In this document: positions 1-7,686 of the stretch, one piece after another
How the letters are laid out: the number at the start of each line of letters is the position of its first letter
Numbering within the stretch: the stretch's first letter is position 1
From: Pseudomonadota bacterium
Lineage (GTDB): Bacteria; Pseudomonadota; Gammaproteobacteria; Xanthomonadales; Xanthomonadaceae
Length of the DNA stretch: 11,502 nt
Assembly: GCA_023394655.1 (NCBI GenBank)
Contig: JAEXAG010000168.1
Coordinates: 1-11,502, forward strand
Direction: 5' to 3'
The notes under the pieces: model-generated
Databases searched by the model: none
Seen by the model: only the letters and a program-made list of their open reading frames with translations
What the model was told of the DNA's origin: nothing
Position numbers and translations under genes: made by a program

Positions 1-677
1 TCTCCGCGATCGCCAGGAAGCACGGCATCCTGATGGTGGTCGACAACACCTTCGCCAGCCCGATGCTGCAGCGCCCGCTGGAACATGGCGCGGACATCGT
101 CATGCATTCCGCCACCAAATACCTCAACGGCCATTCCGACATGGTGGGTGGCGTGGCCGTGGTGGGCGAGAACGCCGAACTGGCCGAGAAACTGGCCTTC
201 CTGCAGAACGCCTGCGGCGCCGTGCTGGGGCCGTTCGACAGCTTCCTCGCCGTGCGCGGCCTCAAGACCCTGCACCTGCGGATGCGCGCGCATTGCGAGA
301 ACGCCCGGGCGATCGCCGAAATGCTCGAAAACCATCCTGCGGTGGAAAAGGTGAGGTATCCCGGACTCGCCTCGCACCCGCAGCATGAACTGGCCAGGCG
401 GCAGATGGACGGCTTCGGCGGGATCGTCTCGGTCTGGCTGAAGGGCGGATTCGACGCGGCGAAGCTGTTCTGCGAGAAGCTCGAGATCTTCACCCTGGCC
501 GAATCGCTGGGCGGCGTGGAATCGCTGGTGAATCATCCGGCGGTGATGACCCATGCCAGCGTGCCGAAGGATCGCCGCGAAGCGCTCGGGATCAGCGGCG
601 GGCTGGTGCGGTTGAGCGTGGGGGTGGAGGATTGCGGGGATTTGCAGGCGGACGTGGAGCTTGCATTGGGTGCGTGA
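1..677 (+). CDS. metB: Cystathionine gamma-synthase-type PLP enzyme, C-terminal part (5' end outside window)
   Basis: This is the 3' portion of a Cys/Met-metabolism PLP-dependent enzyme. The first complete codon begins at base 3 and the frame is open upstream, so the true start lies outside the window. The segment VVDNTFASP is followed by SATKYLNGHSDMVGG at about 114-158, where the lysine encoded at 117-119 should form the Schiff base with PLP. The C-terminal ESLGGVESLVNHPAVMTHAS stretch is the family substrate-site region. Cystathionine gamma-synthase joins O-succinyl- or O-acetylhomoserine to cysteine in methionine synthesis in the cytoplasm. Cystathionine gamma- and beta-lyases share these motifs, so metB is chosen mainly because metB is the known left border of the xanthomonad LPS locus. 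The stop is TGA at 675-677, within the 5' end of the most upstream possible wzm start. Confidence 0.88.
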   Translation, partial: SAIARKHGILMVVDNTFASPMLQRPLEHGADIVMHSATKYLNGHSDMVGGVAVVGENAELAEKLAFLQNACGAVLGPFDSFLAVRGLKTLHLRMRAHCENARAIAEMLENHPAVEKVRYPGLASHPQHELARRQMDGFGGIVSVWLKGGFDAAKLFCEKLEIFTLAESLGGVESLVNHPAVMTHASVPKDRREALGISGGLVRLSVGVEDCGDLQADVELALGA

Positions 678-1530
678 CGTGGAATTGCACCCCTCCTTGC
701 GAGATCCGCATGTGCGTGCACCCGCCGGGTTGCTTGCCTTGTTCGCGCGCGCCTGGGCCAACCGCTTCCTGATCTTGTCCTTGGCTCGGCGTGACGTCGT
801 CGGCCGCTATCGAGGGTCGTGGGCAGGGTTGGCGTGGTCGTTCTTCAATCCCTTGTTGATGCTGGGCGTTTATACCTTCGTTTTTTCCGTCGTTTTCAAG
901 GCGCGCTGGCAGGAGGTTGGCGCAGGGGGAATCAAGAACTTCGCCGTGGTGATGTTCGCGGGCATGATCGTGCACGGGATCCTTGCCGAGTGCCTGCAGA
1001 GGGCGCCTGCATTGGTGATGTCCAACGCAAGTTACGTCAAGCGCGTGGTGTTCCCCCTGGATGCGCTGGCATGGGTGACACTGGTGTCCGCGTTGTTCCA
1101 CGCATCCATCAGCCTGGCGGTTTTGCTGTGCGCGCAGTGGCTATTGGTAGGGCCGATCCCGATGACGGCCTGGATGGTTCCACTGGTCATCGCGCCGTTT
1201 GCGCTGCTCTCGCTCGGAGTCATCTGGATATTCGCGGCGCTCGGCGTGTATCTGCGGGATATCGGCCAGTTCACCGGCATCCTTGCCACAGCACTGCTGT
1301 TCCTGGCGCCAATCCTGTATCCCGCCAGCGCGTTGCCGGAGTCGATGAGATCCTGGATCTACCTGAATCCCATCAGCTTCGTCGTCGACCAGGTGCGCAA
1401 CGTGCTCATGTACGGGGTGATGCCTGATTGGACCGGGCTAGGCATGTACGCCCTGGTTGCACTTCTGGTCGCGTGGATCGGCTTCTGGGGTTTCCAGCGT
1501 GCGAAGGCGGGATTCGCCGATGTCCTCTGA
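661..1530 (+). CDS. wzm: O-antigen/polysaccharide ABC transporter permease Wzm
   Basis: This is an integral inner-membrane permease of the ABC-2 polysaccharide exporter family. It should form the channel through which undecaprenyl-PP-linked O-polysaccharide leaves the cytoplasm. The 289-residue length suits Wzm (about 260-290). The amphipathic LARRDVVGRYRGSWAGLAWSF entry helix (about 41-61) precedes FNPLLMLGVYTFVFSVVFK. I see about six hydrophobic segments near residues 55-78, 92-112, 134-160, 165-195, 203-222 and 258-278, with the family-typical YLNPISFVVDQVRN loop at 234-247. The start is uncertain: TTG 661 overlaps metB by 17 bases, GTG 670 lies 10 bases after GGAG (656-659), and GTG 679 follows the metB stop directly. 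All begin before the conserved region. The stop overlaps wzt by 11 bases, and the two products should form one transporter. Confidence 0.93.
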   Translation: MHWVRDVELHPSLRDPHVRAPAGLLALFARAWANRFLILSLARRDVVGRYRGSWAGLAWSFFNPLLMLGVYTFVFSVVFKARWQEVGAGGIKNFAVVMFAGMIVHGILAECLQRAPALVMSNASYVKRVVFPLDALAWVTLVSALFHASISLAVLLCAQWLLVGPIPMTAWMVPLVIAPFALLSLGVIWIFAALGVYLRDIGQFTGILATALLFLAPILYPASALPESMRSWIYLNPISFVVDQVRNVLMYGVMPDWTGLGMYALVALLVAWIGFWGFQRAKAGFADVL

Positions 1531-2953
1531 TCCTGCACAGGGCGCGAGCCGCAGCATGGGCATGGATCAGGTGGCGGTTTCGCTCGGGGCCATTTCCAAA
1601 TGCTACCGGATCTTCGAAAAACCACGTGACCGCCTGAAGCAGGCATTGTTTCCGCGCTTGGGCAAGTTGTTCGGTCGCGGAGCATCCGGCTCGTATTTCC
1701 GCGAGTTCTGGTCATTGCGTGATGTCAGCCTGGAGATCCGCCGTGGAGAAACCGTGGGCATCATCGGGCGCAATGGTTCGGGCAAGTCCACACTTCTCCA
1801 GATTCTCTGCGGAACACTGGCGCCGACCACCGGATCCGTGCGGATTGCCGGGCGGGTGGGCGCGCTGCTGGAGCTTGGGTCCGGGTTCAACCCGGAATTC
1901 ACCGGCAGAGAGAATGTTTACCTCAATGCCGCGGTGCTCGGGATGTCGCGCGATCAGATCGAGGCGCGGCTGGACGATATCCTCGCCTTCGCCGAGATCG
2001 GCGATTTCATCGATCAACCGGTAAAGAGCTATTCCAGCGGCATGTACGTCCGTCTGGCCTTTGCGGTGATCGCGCACATCGATGCGGACGTGCTTGTCAT
2101 CGACGAGGCCTTGTCGGTAGGGGACGTCTATTTCGGGCAGAAGTGCATGCGTTTCCTGCGCAAGTTCATGGAGCGGGGCACCGTGATATTCGTTTCCCAC
2201 GATACGGCGGCCGTGCTCAACCTTTGTGATCGTGCGGTCTGGCTGGACGGTGGGCGGGTTGTCGCCGACGGGCCGGCGCGCGAGGTGACGGCGCGCTATC
2301 TCGAAGCCTTGAACTACGATGCGGAGCCCGGGGTCGCGGTCATGCAGGAGCCGGCGCAGGAGCAGACCCTCGCGATGGCAGAAGACTTCCGTGACATGCG
2401 CGCCGACTTGTTCGATCGCAGCACGTTGCGCAACGACATCGAGGTCTTCGCCTTCTCGCGCGAAGGCCATGCTTTCGGAGAGGGAGGCGCGCAGATTCTC
2501 GATGCCGCGCTGCTGGACGTGGATGGCAGACCGCTTGCCTGGCTGGTTGGCGGCAGTGAAGTGCGTCTGAGGATCCGTTGCCGCGCCCGACGTGCGCTGG
2601 CCAGCCCGATCGTCGGCTTCGAGGTTTATGACCGGCTCGGCCAGACCATCTTCGCCGACAACACCTACATCGCAATGCGAGACCATGCCTTCCACGTCGT
2701 TGCCGGCGAGATGTTCGAGACCTTGTTCGAATTCCGGATGCCGGTGATGCGTGAAGGGGATTACACGATCAGCGTGGCCATCGCAGAGGGGACCCAGCAA
2801 TCCCACGTGCAGCATCACTGGATGCACGAGGCGCTGGCTTTTCACGTCCATTCGAGTTCCGTTTGCCTGGGGCTCGTCGGAGTTCCCATGCGCGACATCA
2901 CGATGCGCCGCGTCTCAGGCGCCATATGGCCGGAGAGAGTCGATGAACACTGA
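1520..2953 (+). CDS. wzt: O-antigen ABC transporter ATPase Wzt with C-terminal carbohydrate-binding domain
   Basis: This is the cytoplasmic ATPase of the O-antigen exporter, 477 residues. ABC domain, about 15-265: Walker A GRNGSGKST 83-91, signature YSSGM 171-175, Walker B VLVIDEALSVGD 191-202, and H-loop SHD 226-228. The rest, about 300-465, is far longer than in a plain KpsT-like ATPase. It fits the Wzt C-terminal beta-sandwich, which in E. coli O8/O9a binds the modified non-reducing end of the polymer and makes export depend on the cap. ATG 1520 is chosen because it follows AAGGCGGG (1504-1511) by 8 bases and overlaps the wzm stop by 11. An upstream in-frame start at 1457 would lie deep inside wzm. 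ATG 1556 and 1562 are weaker alternatives. The last 11 bases overlap the methyltransferase gene, which may make the end group that this domain reads. Confidence 0.94.
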   Translation: MSSDPAQGASRSMGMDQVAVSLGAISKCYRIFEKPRDRLKQALFPRLGKLFGRGASGSYFREFWSLRDVSLEIRRGETVGIIGRNGSGKSTLLQILCGTLAPTTGSVRIAGRVGALLELGSGFNPEFTGRENVYLNAAVLGMSRDQIEARLDDILAFAEIGDFIDQPVKSYSSGMYVRLAFAVIAHIDADVLVIDEALSVGDVYFGQKCMRFLRKFMERGTVIFVSHDTAAVLNLCDRAVWLDGGRVVADGPAREVTARYLEALNYDAEPGVAVMQEPAQEQTLAMAEDFRDMRADLFDRSTLRNDIEVFAFSREGHAFGEGGAQILDAALLDVDGRPLAWLVGGSEVRLRIRCRARRALASPIVGFEVYDRLGQTIFADNTYIAMRDHAFHVVAGEMFETLFEFRMPVMREGDYTISVAIAEGTQQSHVQHHWMHEALAFHVHSSSVCLGLVGVPMRDITMRRVSGAIWPERVDEH

Positions 2954-4187
2954 CGGCAACCCGACGTTGCTACTGGAAATGACCGGTGAGCGTCACTTGC
3001 CCGGAACGGGTGGACAGATCGAATTCGAACACATGCACCGCTATCTGCTGGCCCGTGAATTGCGGGAGGGCACTCGTGTCCTCGACGTGGCCTGCGGCGA
3101 GGGCTATGGCAGTGATCTTCTCGCAGCGCCCGGCATCGACGTCGTGGGCGTGGACATTGCCGATGAGGCGGTGACTCATGCCACCGCCAAGTACGGGCGC
3201 GCCGGATTGCGTTTCGTCGAAGCGTCCGCGGCCGAGCTTCCCTTCGAAGATGGCAGCTTCGATACCGTCGTGAGTTTCGAGACGATCGAGCATCACGACC
3301 AGCACGAGGCGATGCTCCGCGAGATCAAGCGCGTGCTTGCGCCGGGTGGACGGCTGGTCATCTCCAGCCCCAATCGCCAGCATTATTCGATCGAGCCGGG
3401 TTATTCCAATCCGTTCCATGTCAAGGAACTGTTCCGGGAGGAGTTCGTCGCGCTGGTGGGCAAGCACTTCAACTGCCTCCAAGTGTTGGGGCAGCGTGTC
3501 GTGCATGGATCATTGGTCGTCAATGAAACGGCCGCCGGCGGCAGGTTCAGGAGCATGCGTGCAGATGGAGATGCCGTGGAAGCCGTCGAGGCGCTGCGCA
3601 AGCCGCTCTACGACATCATCGTGGCTTCGGATGCGCCGATCCCGGCGGTGGCAAGTTCCCTGTTCGAAGCGACGGTCCATGCGCTCGATCCTGCGGTTTT
3701 CTATGGCCAGCATTTGCCGGATCGCGTCGCCCAAGCGGATGCACGCATTGCCGCACTGGAAGCTGACCTTTCCCGCGCACCGATGCCTGCCGACGAGGCG
3801 CGGGACCTGTTGCAGGCCATCAGCGCCGAGCTTGCGGACGCAAGGCGAATCGCGCAGGAGCTGCTGGTGCGGGAATCCACGCTGGCCGGGACGGTGGCAT
3901 CGTTGACCGCGGGGCTGGCCGCTGCCGATGAAAGGCTCGTTGCCGCCAACGCCGAGCTGGCGTCGATGTCCCGGCAGCTGGTCATTGCCGACGAGGATCG
4001 AGCCGGCCTGCGGGGCAGGCTGGAGGCATCCGAAGTCTCAATGGTATCGGCGCGGGAAGAGCTGGCATCCATCGGGCGTGCGCTGGAGGAGGCACAGGCC
4101 CGACGTCGGCAGATGGAGGGCTCGCGCTCCTGGCGTTACACCTCCTGGCTGCGAACCGTTGTCGGGCTATTGCGGGGAGAGCGTTGA
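2943..4187 (+). CDS. Class I SAM methyltransferase with long C-terminal coiled coil (possible O-antigen chain terminator)
   Basis: This 414-residue protein has a class I methyltransferase domain at about 15-200: motif I VLDVACGEGYG 46-56, acidic loop VVGVDIA with D71, FDTVVSFETIEHH 106-118, and LAPGGRLVISSPNR 132-145. From about 262 to 392 it is Ala/Glu/Arg-rich with heptad-like spacing and reads as a coiled coil, broken near 280-282 by two prolines. It ends in SRSWRYTSWLR (394-404) and a short basic amphipathic tail. It probably methylates a glycan. By analogy with WbdD (methyltransferase, kinase and coiled coil), it could cap the growing chain and set its length, but no kinase domain is present, so this is inference. 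ATG 2943 follows GGAGAG (2932-2937) by 5 bases and overlaps the wzt stop by 11. The in-frame start at 2751 lies inside the Wzt coding region and is rejected. The stop shares one base with the next start. Confidence 0.85.
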   Translation: MNTDGNPTLLLEMTGERHLPGTGGQIEFEHMHRYLLARELREGTRVLDVACGEGYGSDLLAAPGIDVVGVDIADEAVTHATAKYGRAGLRFVEASAAELPFEDGSFDTVVSFETIEHHDQHEAMLREIKRVLAPGGRLVISSPNRQHYSIEPGYSNPFHVKELFREEFVALVGKHFNCLQVLGQRVVHGSLVVNETAAGGRFRSMRADGDAVEAVEALRKPLYDIIVASDAPIPAVASSLFEATVHALDPAVFYGQHLPDRVAQADARIAALEADLSRAPMPADEARDLLQAISAELADARRIAQELLVRESTLAGTVASLTAGLAAADERLVAANAELASMSRQLVIADEDRAGLRGRLEASEVSMVSAREELASIGRALEEAQARRRQMEGSRSWRYTSWLRTVVGLLRGER

Positions 4188-7100
4188 TGCGGCTTTCCGT
4201 CAAGCAGGTCGTCGGTCGCGGATTACGTTCGGTGTATTTGAAGATGCCCGTGCGCGAGCAGACCCGTCTGGCCATCAAGCGGTGGTTCTTCACCCGCTTC
4301 GCCTGGCTGTTTTCGCGCACCGGTGCCCATGCGCGGTGGCTTGCGTTCGAGGTGGAGCACGGGGCCGCCCCGGTCATCGAGGCTGCAGCGCCACCGGCCG
4401 GCTCCGGCGACAGCCTTGGACTGGAGCAGTGGGCGACACAGCAGTTCGCATTGCAGAAGGGGGTTCGATCCCGGGATTACGTCGAATTGACCGATCAGCC
4501 GGCGCCGCAGTCGCTTGACGTGAAGGCGATCGCCTTCTATTTGCCGCAGTTCCATCCGATCAAGGAGAACGACGCCTGGTGGGGGGCCGGCTTCACGGAG
4601 TGGACCAACGTGTCCAAAGCGGTTCCTCAGTTCGTCGGGCACGAGCAGCCCAAGTTGCCGGGAGAGCTTGGTTTCTACGATCTGCGCCTGCCTGAGGTGA
4701 TGCGCCGCCAGGTGGAGCTGGCGCGCACCTATGGCGTGCACGGATTCTGTTTCCATTACTACTGGTTCTCGGGCGGCCGCAGGCTTCTTGAAAGGCCGCT
4801 TGATCAATTCATCGCGATGCCGGATCTGGACTTCCCGTTTTGCCTGTGCTGGGCGAACGAGAACTGGACGCGTCGTTGGGATGGTGCCGAGCATGATGTG
4901 CTCCTGGGGCAGGACCATAGCGACGAGAGCGATCAGGCCTTCATCCGAGACCTGATCCGCTACCTGCGGGACCCGCGTTACATCCGTGTGGATGGCCGGC
5001 CGATGGTGCTCGTTTACCGCCCCTCCTTGCTGCCCGACGCCGCGCACACGCTTGAACACTGGCGTCAATACTGCCGCGAGCACGGGATCGGCGAGATATT
5101 CCTCGTGATGGTGCAGTTCGATGTCGACGATCCGCGCGTGTACGGGTTTGATGCGGCCGTGGAATTTCCGCCCCACAAGCTCGGGCGCGGGTTGAAGGCG
5201 ATCAACGCCGAGCTGTCGATCGTCAATCCGGACTATCAGGGTACCGTGGTGGACTACGGTTCGATCGTGCGGGCCGCACGCGAGGTCGGGGTTCCCGATT
5301 ACCCGATGATCCGTGGTGTCTTCCCGGCTTGGGACAACGAAGCGAGGAAGCCCGGCAAGGGCTACACCTATGCGCGTTCGACCCCCGCGGCCTACGGCGA
5401 GTGGCTCTCCGATTCGGTCGATCATGCGCGCGCCCATCCAGTGGCTGGTGAGTCGCTCGTTTTCATCAATGCCTGGAATGAATGGGCGGAGGGGGCGTAT
5501 CTGGAACCGGATCGCCGACATGGTTACGCCTATCTGGAGACAACTCGCCGGGTGTTGGCTGGCCCCGAAAATGCCGGAGTGGTCGTGCTCGCACACGACG
5601 CGCACCCGCACGGCGCCCAGTACCTGTCGTTGAATCTCGCCCGCGAGCTGTGTCGCATGAATGTGCCCGTGGAAGTCCTGTTGCTGGGCCCCGGTCGATT
5701 GCACGAGAAGTTCCAGGAGGCCGCGACGACCACATTCGTCGATCAGACCGTCGCCAGCGATGCCGAACTGGCGGCTGTGGCTGCCGGGATTCGCCGGCGC
5801 GGATGCCGCCTTGCGATCGCGAATACCGCAGTCTCCGGACGCATGGCCGAATTTCTTGCGAAACAAGGCATCGAAGTGATTTCGCTCGTGCATGAGCTGC
5901 CCGGCGTGATCGAACAGTACGGGCTGCAGGACAACCTTCGTCGGATTGCCGAAAGCAGCAGCAGCGTCGTATTTGCGGCGGAGGTCGTGCGGGAGGGCTT
6001 CGAGCGGTATGCGCGACTGCCAGCCTCGAAAGCGGTGATACGCCCGCAAGGCCTGTACAAGCGCAACCGCGTCCGGTCCGATCGACAACGCACGTCCGCC
6101 CGCATTGCACTGCGGCAGGATCTGGGCCTGCCTTCCGATGCCCGCATCGTCCTGTGCGTCGGGTATGCCGACCTGCGCAAGGGCATCGACTTGTTCGTCG
6201 AGATCGGCAACCAGGTCATGGCTCGCGATCCGCATGTCCATTTCGTCTGGCTCGGGCATCACGACGCGGGCATCGAGGCCCGGATACGGGCCAGCGTGGC
6301 CGCGAGCCCGTGCGCGGACCGTTTCGTTTTCCCCGGTCGCCGGGATGATACCGATATCTTTTATGCCGGAGCGGACCTTTACGCGCTGACATCGCGTGAG
6401 GATCCCTACCCGTCGGTCGTGCTGGAATCGATGGATGCGGGCGTCCCGGTCATCGGTTTCGAAGGCGCAGGCGGCCTGGATGACATCATCCGGCGATACG
6501 GTCGGCTGGTCCCCGACGCAGCGGCTTTCGCCCAGGCATGCCTGGATCTTCTCGACGACGAAAGTGATCGGCAGGCCATGGGACTGGCCGCACGGGATTA
6601 CATCGAGGCGAACTACGCGTTCCGCAGCTACGTGGCGGATCTGCTGGCGATGAGTACGTCGCTGCGTCGGCCGCGCGTTTCCGTGGTGGTGCCCAACTTC
6701 AATTACGCCCACTATCTGGAAGGAAGGCTTCGCTCCATCGCGGAGCAGCGATACGCAGTGCACGAGATCATCGTGCTGGATGACGCGTCAGGTGATTCGA
6801 GCCTTGAGCAAATCGATGCGCTGCAGGCCAAGCTGGGCATCCAGATGCGGATCGTCGCGAACGAACGCAACTCGGGTTCGGTCTTCCGCCAATGGTTGAA
6901 GGGCGTGGAGCTGAGTACCGGCGATCTGGTCTGGATCGCCGAGGCGGATGATCTCTGCGACGCGGACTTCCTTGCCTCGCTCGTACCCCGGTTCGAGGAG
7001 CCCGGCGTGGTCATGGCCTACTGCCAGTCAAAGCAAATCGACGAGGCGGGCAGGGTCATGGCGGAAAATTATCTCGCGTATACCGACGATATCTGCGAAA

Positions 7101-7561
7101 GCCGTTGGCTCAGTGCTTATCGTGCCGCGCTCGGCGAGGAGCTCACAAACGGGCTGGCCTGCAAGAACACCGTGCCGAATGTCAGTGGCGTGTTGTTTCG
7201 ACGGACTCCTCTTCAAACGGTTCTGGCAGATCACATCGATGAAATCGCCTCGTACCGGATTGCCGGCGATTGGCTTTGCTATGTCCGGATTCTCGAGCAT
7301 GGCGACATTGCTTACATGCCGGAGGCACACAACCTGCATCGCCGCCATGCCGCGGGTGTGACGCTGGGCTCGAGCAACGTGGCGCATCTGCAGGAGGTGC
7401 TCAGGGTGCAAAAGCACATTCGGGAAGCTCATGAACTGGATGAGGCGGCGATTTCGATGGCACGGGGCTACGCCCAACAGCTATACCGATATTTCGGCCT
7501 GAATACGCCTGCCTGTCCAGATATCCGCTCACACCCTGCTTTCGCGGAGCTTCTCGATTGA
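4187..7561 (+). CDS. Multidomain glycan enzyme: GH99/WbsX-like domain, GT4 glycosyltransferase, GT2 glycosyltransferase
   Basis: This 1124-residue protein has three catalytic-type domains. Residues 1-110 form a basic N-terminal stretch with an amphipathic part (13-55), perhaps for membrane docking. Residues 112-455 are GH99/WbsX-like: FYLPQFHP 117-124, FTEWTN 136-141, CWANENWTRRWDG 221-233, and NAWNEWAEGAYLEPD 428-442, where E432 and E435 match the spacing of the GH99 catalytic pair. Residues 462-820 are a GT-B GT4 domain with SREDPYPSVVLE (736-747), an EX7E-type nucleotide-sugar site. Residues 829 to about 1060 are a GT-A GT2 domain: VSVVVPNFNY 831-840, VLDDAS 863-868, EADD 919-922, and GDW with D1028 as possible base. 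It probably adds two or more sugars to the lipid-linked O-antigen in the cytoplasm. Sugar and linkage cannot be read from sequence. ATG 4187 follows GGGGAGA (4174-4180) by 6 bases in a TGATG junction; TTG 4184 directly before it is disfavoured. Confidence 0.9.
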   Translation: MRLSVKQVVGRGLRSVYLKMPVREQTRLAIKRWFFTRFAWLFSRTGAHARWLAFEVEHGAAPVIEAAAPPAGSGDSLGLEQWATQQFALQKGVRSRDYVELTDQPAPQSLDVKAIAFYLPQFHPIKENDAWWGAGFTEWTNVSKAVPQFVGHEQPKLPGELGFYDLRLPEVMRRQVELARTYGVHGFCFHYYWFSGGRRLLERPLDQFIAMPDLDFPFCLCWANENWTRRWDGAEHDVLLGQDHSDESDQAFIRDLIRYLRDPRYIRVDGRPMVLVYRPSLLPDAAHTLEHWRQYCREHGIGEIFLVMVQFDVDDPRVYGFDAAVEFPPHKLGRGLKAINAELSIVNPDYQGTVVDYGSIVRAAREVGVPDYPMIRGVFPAWDNEARKPGKGYTYARSTPAAYGEWLSDSVDHARAHPVAGESLVFINAWNEWAEGAYLEPDRRHGYAYLETTRRVLAGPENAGVVVLAHDAHPHGAQYLSLNLARELCRMNVPVEVLLLGPGRLHEKFQEAATTTFVDQTVASDAELAAVAAGIRRRGCRLAIANTAVSGRMAEFLAKQGIEVISLVHELPGVIEQYGLQDNLRRIAESSSSVVFAAEVVREGFERYARLPASKAVIRPQGLYKRNRVRSDRQRTSARIALRQDLGLPSDARIVLCVGYADLRKGIDLFVEIGNQVMARDPHVHFVWLGHHDAGIEARIRASVAASPCADRFVFPGRRDDTDIFYAGADLYALTSREDPYPSVVLESMDAGVPVIGFEGAGGLDDIIRRYGRLVPDAAAFAQACLDLLDDESDRQAMGLAARDYIEANYAFRSYVADLLAMSTSLRRPRVSVVVPNFNYAHYLEGRLRSIAEQRYAVHEIIVLDDASGDSSLEQIDALQAKLGIQMRIVANERNSGSVFRQWLKGVELSTGDLVWIAEADDLCDADFLASLVPRFEEPGVVMAYCQSKQIDEAGRVMAENYLAYTDDICESRWLSAYRAALGEELTNGLACKNTVPNVSGVLFRRTPLQTVLADHIDEIASYRIAGDWLCYVRILEHGDIAYMPEAHNLHRRHAAGVTLGSSNVAHLQEVLRVQKHIREAHELDEAAISMARGYAQQLYRYFGLNTPACPDIRSHPAFAELLD

Positions 7562-7567
7562 GGAGGT
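7561..7567 (+). promoter_or_regulatory. Orphan Shine-Dalgarno consensus AGGAGGT after the multidomain gene
   Basis: AGGAGGT starts on the last base of the multidomain gene's stop codon and is a near-perfect complement of the 16S rRNA 3' end. No ATG, GTG or TTG lies 5-13 bases downstream. It may be chance or the relic ribosome site of a gene lost from this junction. Confidence 0.3.
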
Positions 7568-7606
7568 GCAAGTTTCAACAGGCGGCTGATCAGCAAAAAC
7601 TCCTGT

Positions 7607-7616
7607 GGAGGAAGGG
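7607..7616 (+). promoter_or_regulatory. Strong ribosome binding site for a 21-codon reading frame
   Basis: GGAGGAAGGG precedes ATG 7621. Its GGAGG core ends 9 bases before the ATG, which is good spacing. It is one of the best ribosome sites in the window yet serves only a 21-residue frame, so it may mark a micropeptide, a coupling leader, or the remnant of a former gene start. Confidence 0.4.
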
Positions 7617-7620
7617 ATAT

Positions 7621-7686
7621 ATGGTGTTCGGCGCGCTGGAAGAGGGGCTCGCGATGGAATTTGATTGGCAGGGTGGTTCGGCTTGA
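7621..7686 (+). CDS. Possible 21-residue leader or micropeptide (unrecognised)
   Basis: This short frame encodes a 21-residue acidic peptide beginning MVFGALEEG, with no cysteine, signal peptide or membrane segment, and I recognise no family. The case for translation is the strong GGAGGAAGGG site at good spacing and the TGATG junction (7684-7688) with the next small frame. The case against is that frames this short occur often by chance. If translated, it could couple ribosomes from the cluster towards the dioxygenase gene. Confidence 0.2.
   Translation: MVFGALEEGLAMEFDWQGGSA

Noticed and set aside
1457..1519. Upstream in-frame extension of wzt
   Set aside because: It would lie inside the last part of wzm with no ribosome site; ATG 1520 has a good one and leaves an 11-base overlap.
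1712..2851. A 379-codon open frame on the minus strand opposite wzt
   Set aside because: It lies wholly opposite the Walker and C-terminal parts of wzt and has no recognisable motif; long antisense frames are expected at this GC.
2751..2942. Upstream in-frame extension of the coiled-coil methyltransferase
   Set aside because: The extra residues are an out-of-frame reading of Wzt's C-terminal domain; ATG 2943 has GGAGAG at 5 bases.
4223..6763. An 846-codon open frame on the minus strand opposite the multidomain glycan gene
   Set aside because: It is a shadow of a high-GC coding region: the plus frame has clear GH99-like, GT4 and GT2 motifs throughout, while the minus frame shows no domain I recognise.
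7585..7594. Perfect palindrome GCTGATCAGC as a possible terminator or operator
   Set aside because: Too short for a terminator stem and without a T-run; a 10-base palindrome alone is weak evidence for an operator.
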